A stretch of DNA of 64,000 nt from Hexactinellida sp. DTS-2022 (GCA_028753945.1 JAPNXP010000007.1:2232001-2296000); one strand, 5' to 3'; positions 1-10,668 are shown, counted from the stretch's first letter. The notes: generated by a model from the letters alone, not told the origin. A program made the numbers and translations.

Positions 1-851
1 AAACACTATTACATTATACATTATTACTCACACTACTTGTGAACTCTTTCCGCTGGTCTGCTGAATACATAGACTACTTTAATAAAGGACTGTAGGCTTC
101 CAGCTCGGGTCCTGGAACTTGGGTCCATTGTGTACTTATTGAAATCTCGTGTTCCGCTAATGCTAGACACAAGAAATGTACTATTATCATATAGGAGGTA
201 ATATTTTTGGAGTCCATTGGTCATATTTCCTTATCTCAAATATTTGTGGACTGTGAGTTTTGCGGTTTTCACACCTTTTCCATATATGGTAATATTCTCA
301 AATTCTCGACTTCAGTTAGAGTTAGACATAAGAAATGCATTAGTGTTTTATAGAAAGTCATATGTAAGGAAATATATTAGCATTATTGACTATCACTAAT
401 CTCTCTATTATTACCCAATTGTTCTTTTTTGTTAAATTCATAACTTGTAGTCTCATTGTTTAACCAATATTACAACTATGGTTTTAAAAAAATTCCCATT
501 GTAACGAGTTAGAGAACTTAGAGTTCATATTTATGATATACATAAGTCCAGTTGTGATCTTCATACTATTTGTTGTACACAACACATTGTTTTAAAAAAA
601 CGAACCAACTATCCACAACTTCTTGTGAGAAGACATACATAGGGGCTTAGGATGGGTGTCTGCTCACTTCTAGATGCGCTACTTAAAAGGATAAATTGAC
701 GAATGTACAGATGATTTTGCTTACTCTTATTGAAAGCATAGTACATGTTATAGGTATATTATATAAGCACCAGAATTATTATTTAGCTATGATGCGACAT
801 TTAGGAAATTATGTTGGATATGGATTTACTAATACTGACCTTTTGAGATTA

Positions 852-1036
852 CAGGTAAACCTCCCAAAGCGGCACCTCCGAGTAGCGGCAACCTCCGAGA
901 AGCGGCACAAATAATTCTCCCGATGGGTGCCGCTTTGGTAGGTTTACCTGTACGAGCAACCTCCGAGTAGCGGCAACCTCCGAGAAGCGGCACAAAATCA
1001 TTCTCCCGATGGGTGCCGCTTTGGGAGGTTTACCTG
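852..1036. mobile_element. TA-flanked foldback MITE, near-tandem doublet
   Basis: The block starts CAGGTAAACCTCCCAAAGCG and ends with the reverse complement of that string, with TA on each side (850-851 and 1037-1038), as expected of a Tc1/mariner-type MITE. A complete unit ends near 951 with another TA, and a second unit lacking its left arm follows, so the element appears partly duplicated in tandem. It is much richer in G+C than its surroundings. Confidence 0.65.
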
Positions 1037-1128
1037 TAGTAGAATTAATTTTGATTATTATTGTCCGCTCTTTATAATAGAATTTTGTTTAGCAGTGTCT
1101 TAGATACTGGTTTACTTGAATACGAGGT

Positions 1129-2871
1129 ATGCCAAAACATTCTGCAGCCTATAATTGTCGGGACAATTATATAGGAGAGCCTTATACTCAAGTTGTCTGT
1201 TTTACTACTGATCACCTTGAACGGAAAAGGTGGATTGAGGCAATGCCAAGTACCCCAGGGAATCTCAAGGGAGAAGATAAATCTTTGTGTGTGCATCATA
1301 TTTTGAATGTGAATGGGTCACTGTAAATGGTGGAAAGCGGCCAGTTGGATCTTATACCTATTTTAAACGAATAGCAAAATCTTATAAGAAGCAATCCTTG
1401 ACGTATCCCATGCCAACAAAGAAGGCTACTTCTGAAGTACGTATTAGACCTCTGCACGGGTCATATGCGGGTCCCGCACCCGCTCCCGCTCCGCATCTAT
1501 TGGTGATTGACCCGCCCCGTCCCTCAAATCCGACTAAATAAACCAATGAACCCGCACCTACCTCACAATAATCCGCGTCCAATCCGCAACAACCCACACC
1601 AAATCGAGATGATCAGTGTTCGCACCAGGATTATAGAATAGTGTGGGAACAGTCGGCGCACAATGCGGGCACAAAGATATTTACATCCTTAAGGAATAAG
1701 CAAGAAGGCTATACGTTTTGGGCGGAAATTTGAAGAGCGAATAACTAGTTTATTGCACGGGATCACGAAATAATTTACTGTACAATTCGTTCGATTCCAA
1801 GAATTCTGCCATCTTAAGATTATATTGATCATAAATTGTGTTTATGAACTATAGAGGGGTACATAGTTCAAAAGGTTGGGACTGCACACGCCAAATAAGG
1901 CTTTGTGAGAACACTGGCGCTAACCCGAATCATCCGCACCAACCCGCAGGAAGAATTTCTGAGCCGCACCCGCTCCGCAAGACGATGCTTTGACCCGCAC
2001 CCGTCCCGCACCTCAAATATTCTGATCCTTTGATCCGCACGAACCCGCGGGTTGCGGGTCCCGAAAACCTCATTTAATAACCCACCCCGCGCAGTTCTCT
2101 AGTACGTATTCAATTACAAGAGGAATATCTGAAAACATTGGATAAGATTGTTAGTTGTCAAAATTTACGGAGGAGGTTGAAGAACGCCATGCATTATTCA
2201 GTGTAAAAAACTAGTGCAGAATTTTACAATGTTAAAGTTGGATGACCTAGGAAGATATGTGACCCAATTTATCTACTTCAGGGAAGTGCTATCCCATTTA
2301 AGATTCCTGAACTTGGTGTAGGTAAAGAAGAATGGCCTCGCAATACCCAAAAGTTTTTTTAATCTAGACAAAAATATCCTCCTTCATAGATTCTCTCAAG
2401 TTGATGAAATATTTTCTACTATGGACAACTATCAAGTGTATAAAGCTAATCATCTGGAAAAAGCTATGAATGAGTTAAAACAAATGATTCCAGAAGTACA
2501 GGAATGCCCACATTTTAAGTTCCTAGAGGTACAACTCAATTACCTCTTCAAACCCTCCAATAGAATCACTTACACAAAGTATTTCTTATTCTCGCGGGAG
2601 AACTCCTCTGTATCTCTCCAGCTGCATACAGGATGTTACGAAATTCAAGAGCAATTATCCTTCCAAGGGAGTGATTAATTCGAGATTTGATGTCCTGCAG
2701 ATTCAGAACAACGAACTGCAGCGTTTGTTTAATGACCTCAAACCAGAGCAACGTTTTGTGAACATTCTGTTCGATGAAGTAAAGCTAATTAAAACAACTC
2801 GCTTCAGTGCAGGTCATATAATTGGCCATGCCAATAATGCACCAAGTGAACAAGCTATCTCGGCCCATTAA
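1129..2871 (+). pseudogene. P transposase, THAP and middle part (P-A), broken
   Basis: The opening reading frame resembles a THAP zinc-finger domain, the DNA-binding module of P transposases. It starts MPKHSAAYNC and has LCVHHI where the family has its last Cys and His. The first zinc-binding Cys is a Ser here. A frame change near 1290-1320 is needed to continue into a segment containing ECEWVTVNGGKRPVG. A hAT MITE (1445-2101) then interrupts codons; on its far side a helix-rich segment (EEYLKTLDKIVSCQNLRRR) follows in frame. The stretch 2690-2870 contains NILFDEVKLIKTTRF, matching the first catalytic-Asp region of the P-B transposase. Several stops and frame changes make it a pseudogene. Confidence 0.7.
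1445..2101. mobile_element. hAT-type MITE, 657 bp, in the P-A transposase
   Basis: Exact 8-bp target duplications GTACGTAT sit at 1437-1444 and 2102-2109. The element begins TAGACCTCTGCACGGGT and its other end, reverse-complemented, begins TAGAGAACTGCGCGGGGT. The subterminal regions are packed with CGGGTCCCG and CCCGCAC words, far richer in G+C than the interior. No transposase is encoded. An 8-bp duplication with short imperfect inverted ends is typical of non-autonomous hAT elements. Confidence 0.85.
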
Positions 2872-3137
2872 TAATAAGAACAAGCTGAACGTTCTCAGAT
2901 AAGCATGTAGAGGAGAAGATGAAACTATATCATTATCTCTAGTGGTGTTTTGCCAAAGAAGGAAGTGGGCGCGCGCTCCCTTTTCAAATTTAGCATTTTC
3001 TTAGAAAACATAGGTGAAAACGGCCCCCAATAATGAATTATATGGATAACTGATAGGAAGTAGCGCCCCCCCCCTGGGATATAAGCGCCCCCCCCTAGCG
3101 AAATAAGTGGGGGGCGCCCCCCCCCCCCCCCTAAACA
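2872..3137. other. Non-coding stretch with poly-C runs
   Basis: Between the P transposase fragment and the Transib-like relic, several long C runs and one G run occur at about 3067-3132, in repeats of the form GCGCCCCCCCC. They may be the end of an old MITE. No ORF is recognisable. Confidence 0.4.
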
Positions 3138-4472
3138 TTACTGATGATCTGAGATTGGCTTGTGTATCAAATTGAATCTCTGATTTGATGGTAAAGACAA
3201 ATATTCACCCTCATCAACCTCCTCAAATAAAGCAAGAGCATCAGGAATTGTCCTATTCATAGGATAGCCAGTTTTAACATAACTAATGTCATGTATTTGA
3301 GCGAATGACGCTGTACACAATTGTCAACTTGCTCCACCAGCGCCGCTTAAGATTTTTGCCATCTTCATGTCGAAATAAGAACGAATTATCTTAACCTCGG
3401 CATGACCATTGTGTAAACTCAACCCGATTTCTTCAAGCGCTAAAGTCTCTTGATTTATTAGTGAATCCATCAAGAACTTCACATTTTCTTAATTCTCCGG
3501 AATGGCTTAAAGAGCACCAGGTCTAGTAGAATATGGTGAATTAGGTTTATTTGGTTTCCACAGAATATTGTTGCTTGCATTTAGGATGGCGTTAATTTTA
3601 AACCCAAATAACAAAAATGACTTTGAGGGCTCAGGATAACTTCTTGCTTGTTGATACACTCGATGACACCCTGATTCATCTAGGCCATCGAACATTTTAA
3701 CTTTGAGAGGAAAGCCTTGATTATAAATACTTGAGTTCATTACAATGCGCACAACAATATGGGAGAGTAGTTTTGTGTAAAATCCCTACTCCAATAGGAA
3801 ATTCCATATTAATCAGACGCACCTCATCAACCAAGTTAATTTGAGACCGATGAACAGCTACCCTATTATATCCTGGTAATTTGAGATCATCTGAGACCAA
3901 AGTACGTCGGAGTTCTAGATACTTAGTTTTGCCAATCTCAAGGGAGTCAATAACAAACGCGGGTTTATCCAGCGATAATTGTGGGCATATATGAGAATAA
4001 TTTCCTTATTGATTATCTCTTTGCAAACCTTAGCACTACTAAAGTCGAGGTCCTCATTAGAGCAAAGTAATAAGAGATAAGTAGCAAGTCTCTTAGGAGA
4101 TACACCTTTGTTCTGAGCAACAGTATCTAGATGTGATTTGAGGGAATAGAGACGATTCCTCAACGCTTTAGTGGTTAGATCACCAATCGATTTTCTTTTG
4201 ATAGTATTGAGGTATTCTTCAAAGCTTATGATAGAAGTGGTGCTCAACTTAGGCCTATTCGGAATATGACAAAAATGCATATAATTCCAAGTATCAAGGT
4301 CCGAGTTCTTATGAAATAAGTCCCTCTCTTTCTGGATCTCAGTAAACAACAAACGGAAGAAATTCAAATTATTTCGTTCGAAGCCGAAAGATGAAATAAA
4401 TTGGTCGGCAATCGAGCGTGAACTATGTGTTCTGTGTTCGCAGAAAAACTGAAAAGCTTCAGAGTTGTTCAT
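3138..4472 (-). pseudogene. Transib/RAG1-like transposase relic
   Basis: On the minus strand a 185-codon frame (4472-3915) has an N-terminal segment I do not recognise. It is followed by a frame (3752-3507) containing MFDGLDESGCHRVYQQ and, about 35 residues on, a WKPNKPNSPYSTRP segment. The layout resembles the first catalytic-Asp block of Transib and RAG1 proteins (DG..., then W..P.PNS...RP). Further on, 3430-3138 encodes SGAGGAS followed by an LCTASFAQIHDI segment and FNLIHKPIS, resembling the zinc-binding CxxC region of RAG1. The C-terminal catalytic Glu region is absent. Stops and frame changes separate the pieces. The family call rests on motif layout only. Confidence 0.5.
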
Positions 4473-4985
4473 ATTCTAAATAAGCATTCAAATACATTAC
4501 CTACTAATTGTTGATTAAATTATATGATTTTTCAAAATTCAGCTAAGCAACCACACTGTTTACATACAAATTAGAAGTTGGGAATTTATAATGTATTTAT
4601 AGTGACAAAGTAAGTTCGAGGTAACTATACTAAATTATCGGGAACTTTCGGGAATTTAGAATTGGCTTTATTAAATAGAAAATTTAAAATGCTATCATAT
4701 AAAACTTACGAGAAAATTTGACAGAACGCGACAGATAAAGTTTTGAAGCATTGTAGTCAACTAACGGATGAAATATCTAATATTGAATTTAGCAATTTAT
4801 TGAACGTGATTATTTTATGTGTTATTAGAACTAGCATTAAATACTCACCGTTATTATGAAACTTGTCTATAATTGCAACCAAAAGAAGTCGTAAATGGGG
4901 AATCGGGGTGGCTAAGACATTGCGTCACTGGCACTCCTTTTCTGCGGGTTCTACTGTACTCATATTGTACTGCATCTATCACACT
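4473..4985. other. Non-coding, AT-rich
   Basis: The stretch lies between the Transib-like relic and the resumption of P transposase coding. I see no ORF or clear terminal repeat. The relic's upstream boundary must lie here, but I could not place it. Confidence 0.4.
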
Positions 4986-4989
4986 ACAA

Positions 4990-5441
4990 GATAGATGTGA
5001 TGCAGGAGACCTGTAACGAAGATACACAGCTACTCCTTGATTCTACTGACGCTTTGAAACATAAAGTAGTCTTCATTGCAGGATTTAGCTATAAACACGG
5101 AGATCCAGTAGAAGGAAAATAAGTATCAAGTGAATTCTTGCAAGAACTTGACAGAGGGTTGAGATTGCCCACTTTAGACACCATATGTTTTGTCCACATG
5201 GCCATCAATCTTCTGGAAATGCTTGCTGAGCCCAAAAAATATATGTTGAGGGTATATAATGGAAATTATATCATTTGTGGATGCTCCTCTTGCTCAGAGC
5301 TGGAAGGCGAGTTCTACTCTTGTTAATACTCTACTAAAAGCTCAAATCATTCACAATAGTGATCGGGAACAACAATTAGGCTGTCATACACGTAAGGAGA
5401 AGCTTGAGCAAATTGTAATTAACCTATCATATTTTTATTAA
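4990..5441 (+). pseudogene. P transposase C-terminal part (P-A), broken
   Basis: Translation gives IDVMQETCNEDTQLLLDST, then VVFIAGFSYKHG and EFLQELDRGLRLPTLDT. These align with the C-terminal region of the P-B transposase (IELMQEISIEDTQLILDSG, LFIAGYITFKHG, EFLQELDRGRLRVPTL). A stop falls between the IAGF and EFLQ motifs, and a frame change follows near 5260. The long stretch between the first half and this part of the catalytic domain is missing, replaced by the Transib-like relic. Confidence 0.7.
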
Positions 5442-5759
5442 TAAATGTTTTCTGGTTATTTCCGTTTATATATAATTTTTACTATTATGGAAGGGTGAAA
5501 ATCACAACTCCAGTTCCCTAGATATATGAGCTAACCAATATTGACTAAATGACTCCTTACATATGACTTTCTATAAAACAATAATGCATTTCTTATAACT
5601 AACTCTAACTGAAGTCTTGAATTTGAGAATATTACAGTATATGGAAAAGGTGTGAAAATCGCAAAACTCACATTCCACAAATATTTGAGATAAGGAAATA
5701 TGACCAATGGACTCCAAAAATATGACTTCCTATATGATAATAAAACATTTCTTGTGTAA

Positions 5760-6215
5760 AGGGTATAATGCATTATAACAAAATGTATACTAAGACACCA
5801 AACAATTTGAACAACAATTTTTTCCTGATACAAGAATTATACTTCTCGTTTGCATATTAAAGCCTTCTCGAACTAAACTCAAATGACTTTAAATATCTTG
5901 TTGTATTTATAAATATCATAACATTATGATTTAAGTCTTGTATATACAATTTCCATGAAGTGGCATTGTGTCTATGTCACGAACCACTTGTTGGACAAGT
6001 GGCACAAAAGGAAATCTCAGTGGAAATATTCGCAAATTTCTAATGATGTAACTATTCACCTAGAGTAATCCGATCATGTGGTATTCAAATATGATACCTT
6101 AATTCGTCTATTTTAATTGCTTAATATATTTGGTAAATAAATAGATATATACCAAATCAACTTACACAACTAGACAAAAAACACTAACCGTCCAAAAGTA
6201 ATTGAATAACAATAA
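5760..6215. mobile_element. Diverged Tc1-type MITE (566-bp family), old copy
   Basis: The central part, near 5955-6090, carries the GAAGTGGCAT, CCACTTGT, AAGTGGCACAAA and CACCTAGAGTAATCC words in the same order as the intact copies at 27656 and 54884. An end-like sequence (CACTAACCGTCCAAAAGTAA) occurs at 6193. The copy is strongly diverged and its exact ends are uncertain. Confidence 0.5.
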
Positions 6216-6427
6216 TTTTAATTCATACATTCAAGCTTCTAGCAGCACAATAGCATTTATAAATACTGAAACGATATGTTAACTTTGTATCAAAGTCGTA
6301 TTTAAATTAATTAATTGTAACGGCCTTCTAATATTATATAGATAAAGACTTGCCATGAGGGTCAGATGACTGCGGCCTTGCCACCTAAACCCAAAATAAA
6401 CTCCACCCATACCACCTCCGTCTAAAC

Positions 6428-6632
6428 GTGGAGACATATAGGAATGGACCTGATATGCCACCTACTGAGATTGAATACGGCTATATAAACATTCTAGTCA
6501 CTGCATGCTACCTGAGAAATTATATTCCAATACGCCCTCTCAAGACTAGGACTTCAGAAGAAGTTATTCAGAATCTTCAGGATATTCACCTCGATATGGG
6601 ATTAAATGATATTTTCCAGTCAGAGATTACTA
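6428..6632 (+). mobile_element. Integrase-core fragment (LTR-element or Ginger kin)
   Basis: A short stretch encodes PLKTRTSEEVIQNLQDIHLD, then GLNDIFQS, which resembles the middle of a retroelement-type integrase core. Only about 60 codons are recognisable. It is a broken fossil fragment that ends at a piece of P-element terminus. Which class of element it came from cannot be settled from this length. Confidence 0.45.
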
Positions 6633-6706
6633 TAATAAAAGACTGTAGGCTGCCAGCTCGGGTCCTGGAACTTGGGTCCATTGTGTACTTATTGAAATTT
6701 CGTAAT
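6619..6706 (+). mobile_element. Isolated P-element left end
   Basis: The sequence GACTGTAGGCTGCCAGCTCG and what follows match bases about 89-160 of the P-A left end nearly exactly and in the same orientation. The match stops after about 75 bases, and no second end or coding sequence follows. It is a truncated P terminus lying directly against the integrase fragment. Confidence 0.65.
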
Positions 6707-7383
6707 CTGTCCACTTTCTTCAATCAACTCGTAACATACAAACAAATATGTATACCCAGGCTTGTATTTTAATAGTATAGATAATGTGACAGTAAAATAA
6801 AAGTGATCCGGCCATGACCGGACCACGTGCTACCTAGGAAAGTATACCGGATAATTAAACTCACATATCATTAACGTCTTGGGAAACGCCTGCCCATGTG
6901 TATCTCTGCTGAAATGAATGTAGGGTAGTATTTATTCCGGGATGACCGACTTCGTCATGGAACTTCTCATAGATGCTGTCCAACTCAGACTGCAATGGAA
7001 CTTCTCCTAGATGCTGTCCATCTCAGACTGCAATGGAAATTCTCATAGATGCTGTCCAATGGAACTGCCAAAACTGTCTCTGTGCCTTCCAGTTTACTCT
7101 CTAAAGGGAGAATTAATTAAACCATGGGATATTTAAAAATGGTCTAGGGGAATAAGGAAGTCAATATTACCTTGAAAAGTCTGTTGGTATCTCAGATAAA
7201 ATAGGAAACATTCTTCTTTTGTATTTCATTTTGTCTGACGTGAAACTTGATATGCTTCTGGCTATTTTCTTCCCGATGAAAGTGGATGATTTCTTCATAT
7301 TAATTTGCATTCATTTTAAAATAAGAATATAATTGATTGTTTGTTTGTTGTAAATTACTAATTTATTAGACAATTAATGCATA
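6707..7383. repeat. Non-coding; 38-bp tandem repeat at 6958-7065
   Basis: A unit starting TGGAACTTCTCATAGATGCTG is repeated about 2.7 times with period 38 at 6958-7065. The rest of the stretch shows no gene or clear element. Confidence 0.55.
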
Positions 7384-7569
7384 TGTTGCAGTGCAAGTGC
7401 GAATTTGGTGTATCGTATCCGCGAATACACCAACAACTTGGTGTGTTCGCGATTACACTGGTGTAAGTCCGAATATGTATTTTAAATTTCTAGCAAATTT
7501 CTATTACGTTAATCTACTGCGAAATTTTAGTTTATGGGTCATTTTAATATTTGTTAACATTGGGGTCAT

Positions 7570-8080
7570 TGAAACTAATTAATTTCGTATTTTGTTATAT
7601 ACGTATATAGCTAGACTTATTTATTTAATTAATTCCGTATATTTATTTTCATTAATTCAGTAATCTTGTGTAATTTATTCCTAACTTTTCCAAAATCCGC
7701 CAGAAACCTTTCCATCAAGAATAGAAATACCAAAAGGATATACAGTACATACACCTTCCTAATCAAAACGGGAGATCTTAGAATATATTTATAATAAAGG
7801 GATATCTTAAAATAGGTATTTTACATGGAAGTATAAAAGATAAGTCAGACAAGTGGCATACACTAGATGTTTTTGTTCGTATGAAAAAGGTTGCATAAGT
7901 TTAATTCAGATTACAGAGGCTCTCACTTTATAGATGCAAATGTATTACCAGAAATGTATTACTTCACTAATCGGAACAGAAAGTTTGGGAATCGGAACAC
8001 TTCTGTTCGGTTTAGCGAATGTGTGCAATATCATTATATCATCCAAATTGATGAGCAGAGAAGTTACTCTCTTATCCATA
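7570..8080. other. Internal non-coding part of the Ginger element
   Basis: This lies between the left inverted repeat and the first nested MITE. It is AT-rich and I see no gene or internal repeat. Confidence 0.4.
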
Positions 8081-8086
8081 TGTATA

Positions 8087-8187
8087 CAGTCAACATCCGG
8101 TAACTCGAACCCTCAGGGTAATGAAAAATCCGTTCGAGATAACGAATGTTCGAGTTAACGTGCATTCGAGTTGCCGGATGTTGACTG
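8087..8187. mobile_element. TA-flanked MITE, 101 bp
   Basis: The ends are CAGTCAACATCCGGTAACTC and its inverted counterpart, with one mismatch (TAACTC against CAACTC). TA lies on both sides (8085-8086 and 8188-8189). The interior repeats TTCGAG/CTCGAA words, so the whole element can fold into a hairpin. This fits a Tc1/mariner (pogo-like) MITE. Confidence 0.75.
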
Positions 8188-8279
8188 TATTATGAATACT
8201 TGACCATTTGGTATTCAACCATTTTATATGAGCTGTAAACCATATTATTAAACCAGGCTTCCTTATCGAGGGAACAACG

Positions 8280-8450
8280 AAGGCACATCACACCTTCTAA
8301 GGCACATCACACCTTCTAAGGCATATCACACCTTCTAAGGCACATCACACCTTCTAAGGCATATCACACCTTCTAAGGCACATCACACCTTCTAAGGCAC
8401 ATCACACCTTCGAGGGCGCATCACACCTTCTAAGGAACATCACACCTTAA
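8280..8450. repeat. 19-bp minisatellite, nine copies
   Basis: The unit AAGGCACATCACACCTTCT repeats nine times head to tail, with one or a few changes in some units. It ends exactly where a hAT MITE is inserted, and the MITE's target duplication overlaps the last unit. It lies inside the Ginger element. Confidence 0.9.
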
Positions 8451-8453
8451 AAG

Positions 8454-8849
8454 CAGGTTTGACAATCCAATCCAATCCAATCCAATCCAATCCAATCCAA
8501 TCCAATCGACAATCCAATCCAATCGAGCCAAATTTGGACAACTGATTAATCGGATGACAATCCTATCGCAATCGACAATCCAAATTATCATCGATTTTTT
8601 TGGATTGTTTCTCCGATTTTTTTATATCGTTTACTCCTCAGTATTATATCAAAAAGAGTTATGTTTCATAATATGTTCAAACTTAAAACATATATTATTG
8701 GGTTTAATTGACGAGCAATTGAGCATTTTAAATTTTGGCATTATTTAGAAATTGAAAAAACAAACAATCGAAAAAATCGATTAAAATTCATCGATTGCAA
8801 TCCAATCCATGAAAAATGCAGCAATCGGCTTTCGAAATTGGCAACCCTG
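8454..8849. mobile_element. hAT MITE family A, copy 1
   Basis: Exact 8-bp duplications CTTAAAAG flank it (8446-8453 and 8850-8857). The ends are CAGGTTTGACAAT and ATTGGCAACCCTG. A CCAAT pentanucleotide run lies near the left end, and many CGATTTTT/AAAAATCG words fill the rest. A second, interrupted copy in reverse orientation lies at 29686-33552 (TIR CAGGGTTGCC). No protein is encoded. Confidence 0.85.
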
Positions 8850-8964
8850 CTTAAAAGTAATTAAACATAGTTTGTTGTGACAAGATTTTCTTGCCAAGGT
8901 TATTCATTACTAATTGATACAGCAGCGATACAATGAATTCAATATAAAATATCAGTTTTATTTC

Positions 8965-9252
8965 TCAATCCTTCCCGTTATGGCACCTTGAATTACACCG
9001 TTTATTGTCTCTCCTGCAGAGGCATCTGGAGTTTGAACTGTTCTTGCATTTACCTGATTGCATAACGAACAGAGATGCATTCTGCATAGCTGTTGTTTGA
9101 AATATAGTCTTGTCTAGAATAATGCTAATCTCCAGAAACTTGGTTTGGCAAAACCAAATTTCTGGATTCCTTGAATACAAAGATGTCAATATCCCTTGAT
9201 CTGTCCCAATTGAATAGAGATCATTTTCGTTACTCATGATTACACCCATCAA
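8965..9252 (-). pseudogene. Ginger protein, Cys-rich C-terminal part
   Basis: The 95-residue translation ends with CKNSSNSRCLCRR and CNSRCHNGKD. Cys-rich tails of this kind occur at the C-terminus of KRBA2/SCAND3-type integrase proteins of animal transposons. It follows the integrase frame downstream on the same strand and is probably the end of the same broken gene. Confidence 0.55.
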
Positions 9253-9285
9253 GTTTTTATTCCGAGTGGTATCATTACATCCGGT

Positions 9286-10668
9286 TTAGCAATGGGGTTT
9301 ATTCCGTATCGCCAACATTTTCAGGAGGAATTTTGTTAATCCATCCTTAAGCATTCGTTGGTGAAGTTTATTTTGCCTACGCTTAATTCCAATTCGCTGG
9401 ACTTCACTTTCCTTTTGAAACTGTTGTAAGTCACACCTGGTGCACCATACTCCAGCTCCATAACCTTCTTCAGTTGAACTACCGCAAATGATGTGCATGT
9501 ACTGGTGGCAACCTGGACAACGATGTGCACCTGATGTTTCAAGGTGACATTCACCACAATTCTTTTCAACGAGGGATTCTGAATAGTAATCTTGTGAATG
9601 GGAGTGGATTGGTTCTTGTGTGGTAACTTGATTAATTGAAGGTGTAGGTGGGCTATGGGTATCATAAACTGGTGGAAACTTCGAGAGTCCTAGAACTGGA
9701 GGTAGAGCTGGATCTTCAGATTCACACAAGGATAGAGGTTGATTATTCCCAAATATTTGTATATTGCAAGATGAAGGAAGAGTTATTTGTTCCATGTAAG
9801 CATCAGAATGCGAATATTGATGAAATATGGGACTGATATCGTTAGAGAGACTCGAATCATGTGAATTATCAATCTCTTCAAGATCAATTGGGGTATCAGG
9901 TTGTTCAGAATTGATCTCCTGAACTACTTGGTCAAGATCATAGTCTGACCTAATATTTTCATGGATTTCAGCAGGGATGCCAAGATCTGAGAGGCCCTCT
10001 GAAGGCTTTCGATGTACAAGAGCTTGAAATTGTGACATTCCTATTGTGCTATGTAAGGCAGTATTCTTTTTGTACTTCACCAGGCGTACATGACAAACCC
10101 ATGAATTGCTGCCGCATTCAAACATCATGGCATTAAGATGGCGCTTGATATCTTGGTTTGCCCTTTCAACAGAACCCTGGGTTTCGGGATGACGCGGTTT
10201 CCCATGTATAATTCGAGTAGATGGCCATTTGTTATTTAGCATGTTGAATAAGAGTGCATTCTTAAACTCTCGACCGTTGTCGCTTTGAAGAATAAGTGGA
10301 ACACCCAAGTCGCAGAGAAAATCCATCAATGCTTCGGATACCTCCTCGGCGGATTTATTTATCAGAGCACGAAGGCGAACGAATTTCTTGAAGTGGTCTT
10401 GATAAACAAGAAGCCACTTATAAGGTTCATTTTCCTCTGGGAAAACAGTTGAGAAGTCTATTAAATCAACTTGGCCACGTGATAGATAAGCCGAAGAGGA
10501 AATTGGTTTAATCACCAGAGATTTGTTGGACTTCCTAGATTTCTTGAGTTGGCATATCTTACAATGAGATACGAAGAGCTGACAGATTTTCTCTGTAACG
10601 CCTTGCAGCTCTAATGAAATTCTTTTGTAGAGACCGGTCCGACCGCAGTGGTTTTCATCTATATGCAC
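9286..10668 (-). CDS. Ginger integrase-type transposase, main ORF
   Basis: The 460-residue frame opens with a His-His-Cys-Cys zinc-binding region (His2, His7, Cys36, Cys39). An integrase core follows: QVDLIDF (Asp68), LQSDNGREF (Asp130) and ETQGSVERAN (Glu168). The middle is acidic and low in complexity. A PHD-like Cys/His cluster lies near residues 369-412 (CGEC, HRCPGCHQYMHIIC, WCTRC). KRBA2- and SCAND3-like proteins in animals share this integrase type. Its position inside TGT...ACA termini points to a Ginger cut-and-paste element rather than an LTR element. The ORF itself is long and open, but the gene as a whole is broken. Confidence 0.75.
   Translation of the reverse strand: MHIDENHCGRTGLYKRISLELQGVTEKICQLFVSHCKICQLKKSRKSNKSLVIKPISSSAYLSRGQVDLIDFSTVFPEENEPYKWLLVYQDHFKKFVRLRALINKSAEEVSEALMDFLCDLGVPLILQSDNGREFKNALLFNMLNNKWPSTRIIHGKPRHPETQGSVERANQDIKRHLNAMMFECGSNSWVCHVRLVKYKKNTALHSTIGMSQFQALVHRKPSEGLSDLGIPAEIHENIRSDYDLDQVVQEINSEQPDTPIDLEEIDNSHDSSLSNDISPIFHQYSHSDAYMEQITLPSSCNIQIFGNNQPLSLCESEDPALPPVLGLSKFPPVYDTHSPPTPSINQVTTQEPIHSHSQDYYSESLVEKNCGECHLETSGAHRCPGCHQYMHIICGSSTEEGYGAGVWCTRCDLQQFQKESEVQRIGIKRRQNKLHQRMLKDGLTKFLLKMLAIRNKPHC

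Larger units (their letters stand above)
68..5757 (+). mobile_element. P-A: old, composite P-type DNA transposon
   Basis: The left end starts CATAGACTAC and continues into terminal DNA closely matching the ends of the P element at 29826-33270. An inverted copy lies at about 5540-5757, with its outermost ~100 bp missing, so no target duplication can be read. Between the ends lie pieces of a P transposase on the plus strand: THAP domain near 1129-1450, middle part to about 2870, and C-terminal part at 4990-5440. Later insertions fill the gaps: a TA-flanked MITE, a hAT MITE and a Transib/RAG1-like relic. The element looks long dead and is the most decayed P copy here. Confidence 0.8.

Noticed and set aside
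696-914. 72-codon ORF upstream of the THAP region
   Set aside because: It runs into a TA-flanked MITE and shows no THAP or other motif; judged chance coding in P-A.
1382-1597. Gly- and Ala-rich ORF
   Set aside because: It arises from G/C-rich subterminal repeats of the hAT MITE at 1445-2101.
5760-5833. Search for the missing outer right end of P-A
   Set aside because: The similarity to the left end stops near 5757, and an old Tc1-type MITE follows; no end or duplication was found.
8280-8450. Regular repeats suggesting a CRISPR array
   Set aside because: Units are directly adjacent 19-mers with no spacers, in a eukaryotic transposon context; it is a minisatellite.
9336-9665. 109-codon ORF overlapping the Ginger integrase
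   Set aside because: It is a shifted-frame shadow of the longer integrase frame on the same strand.
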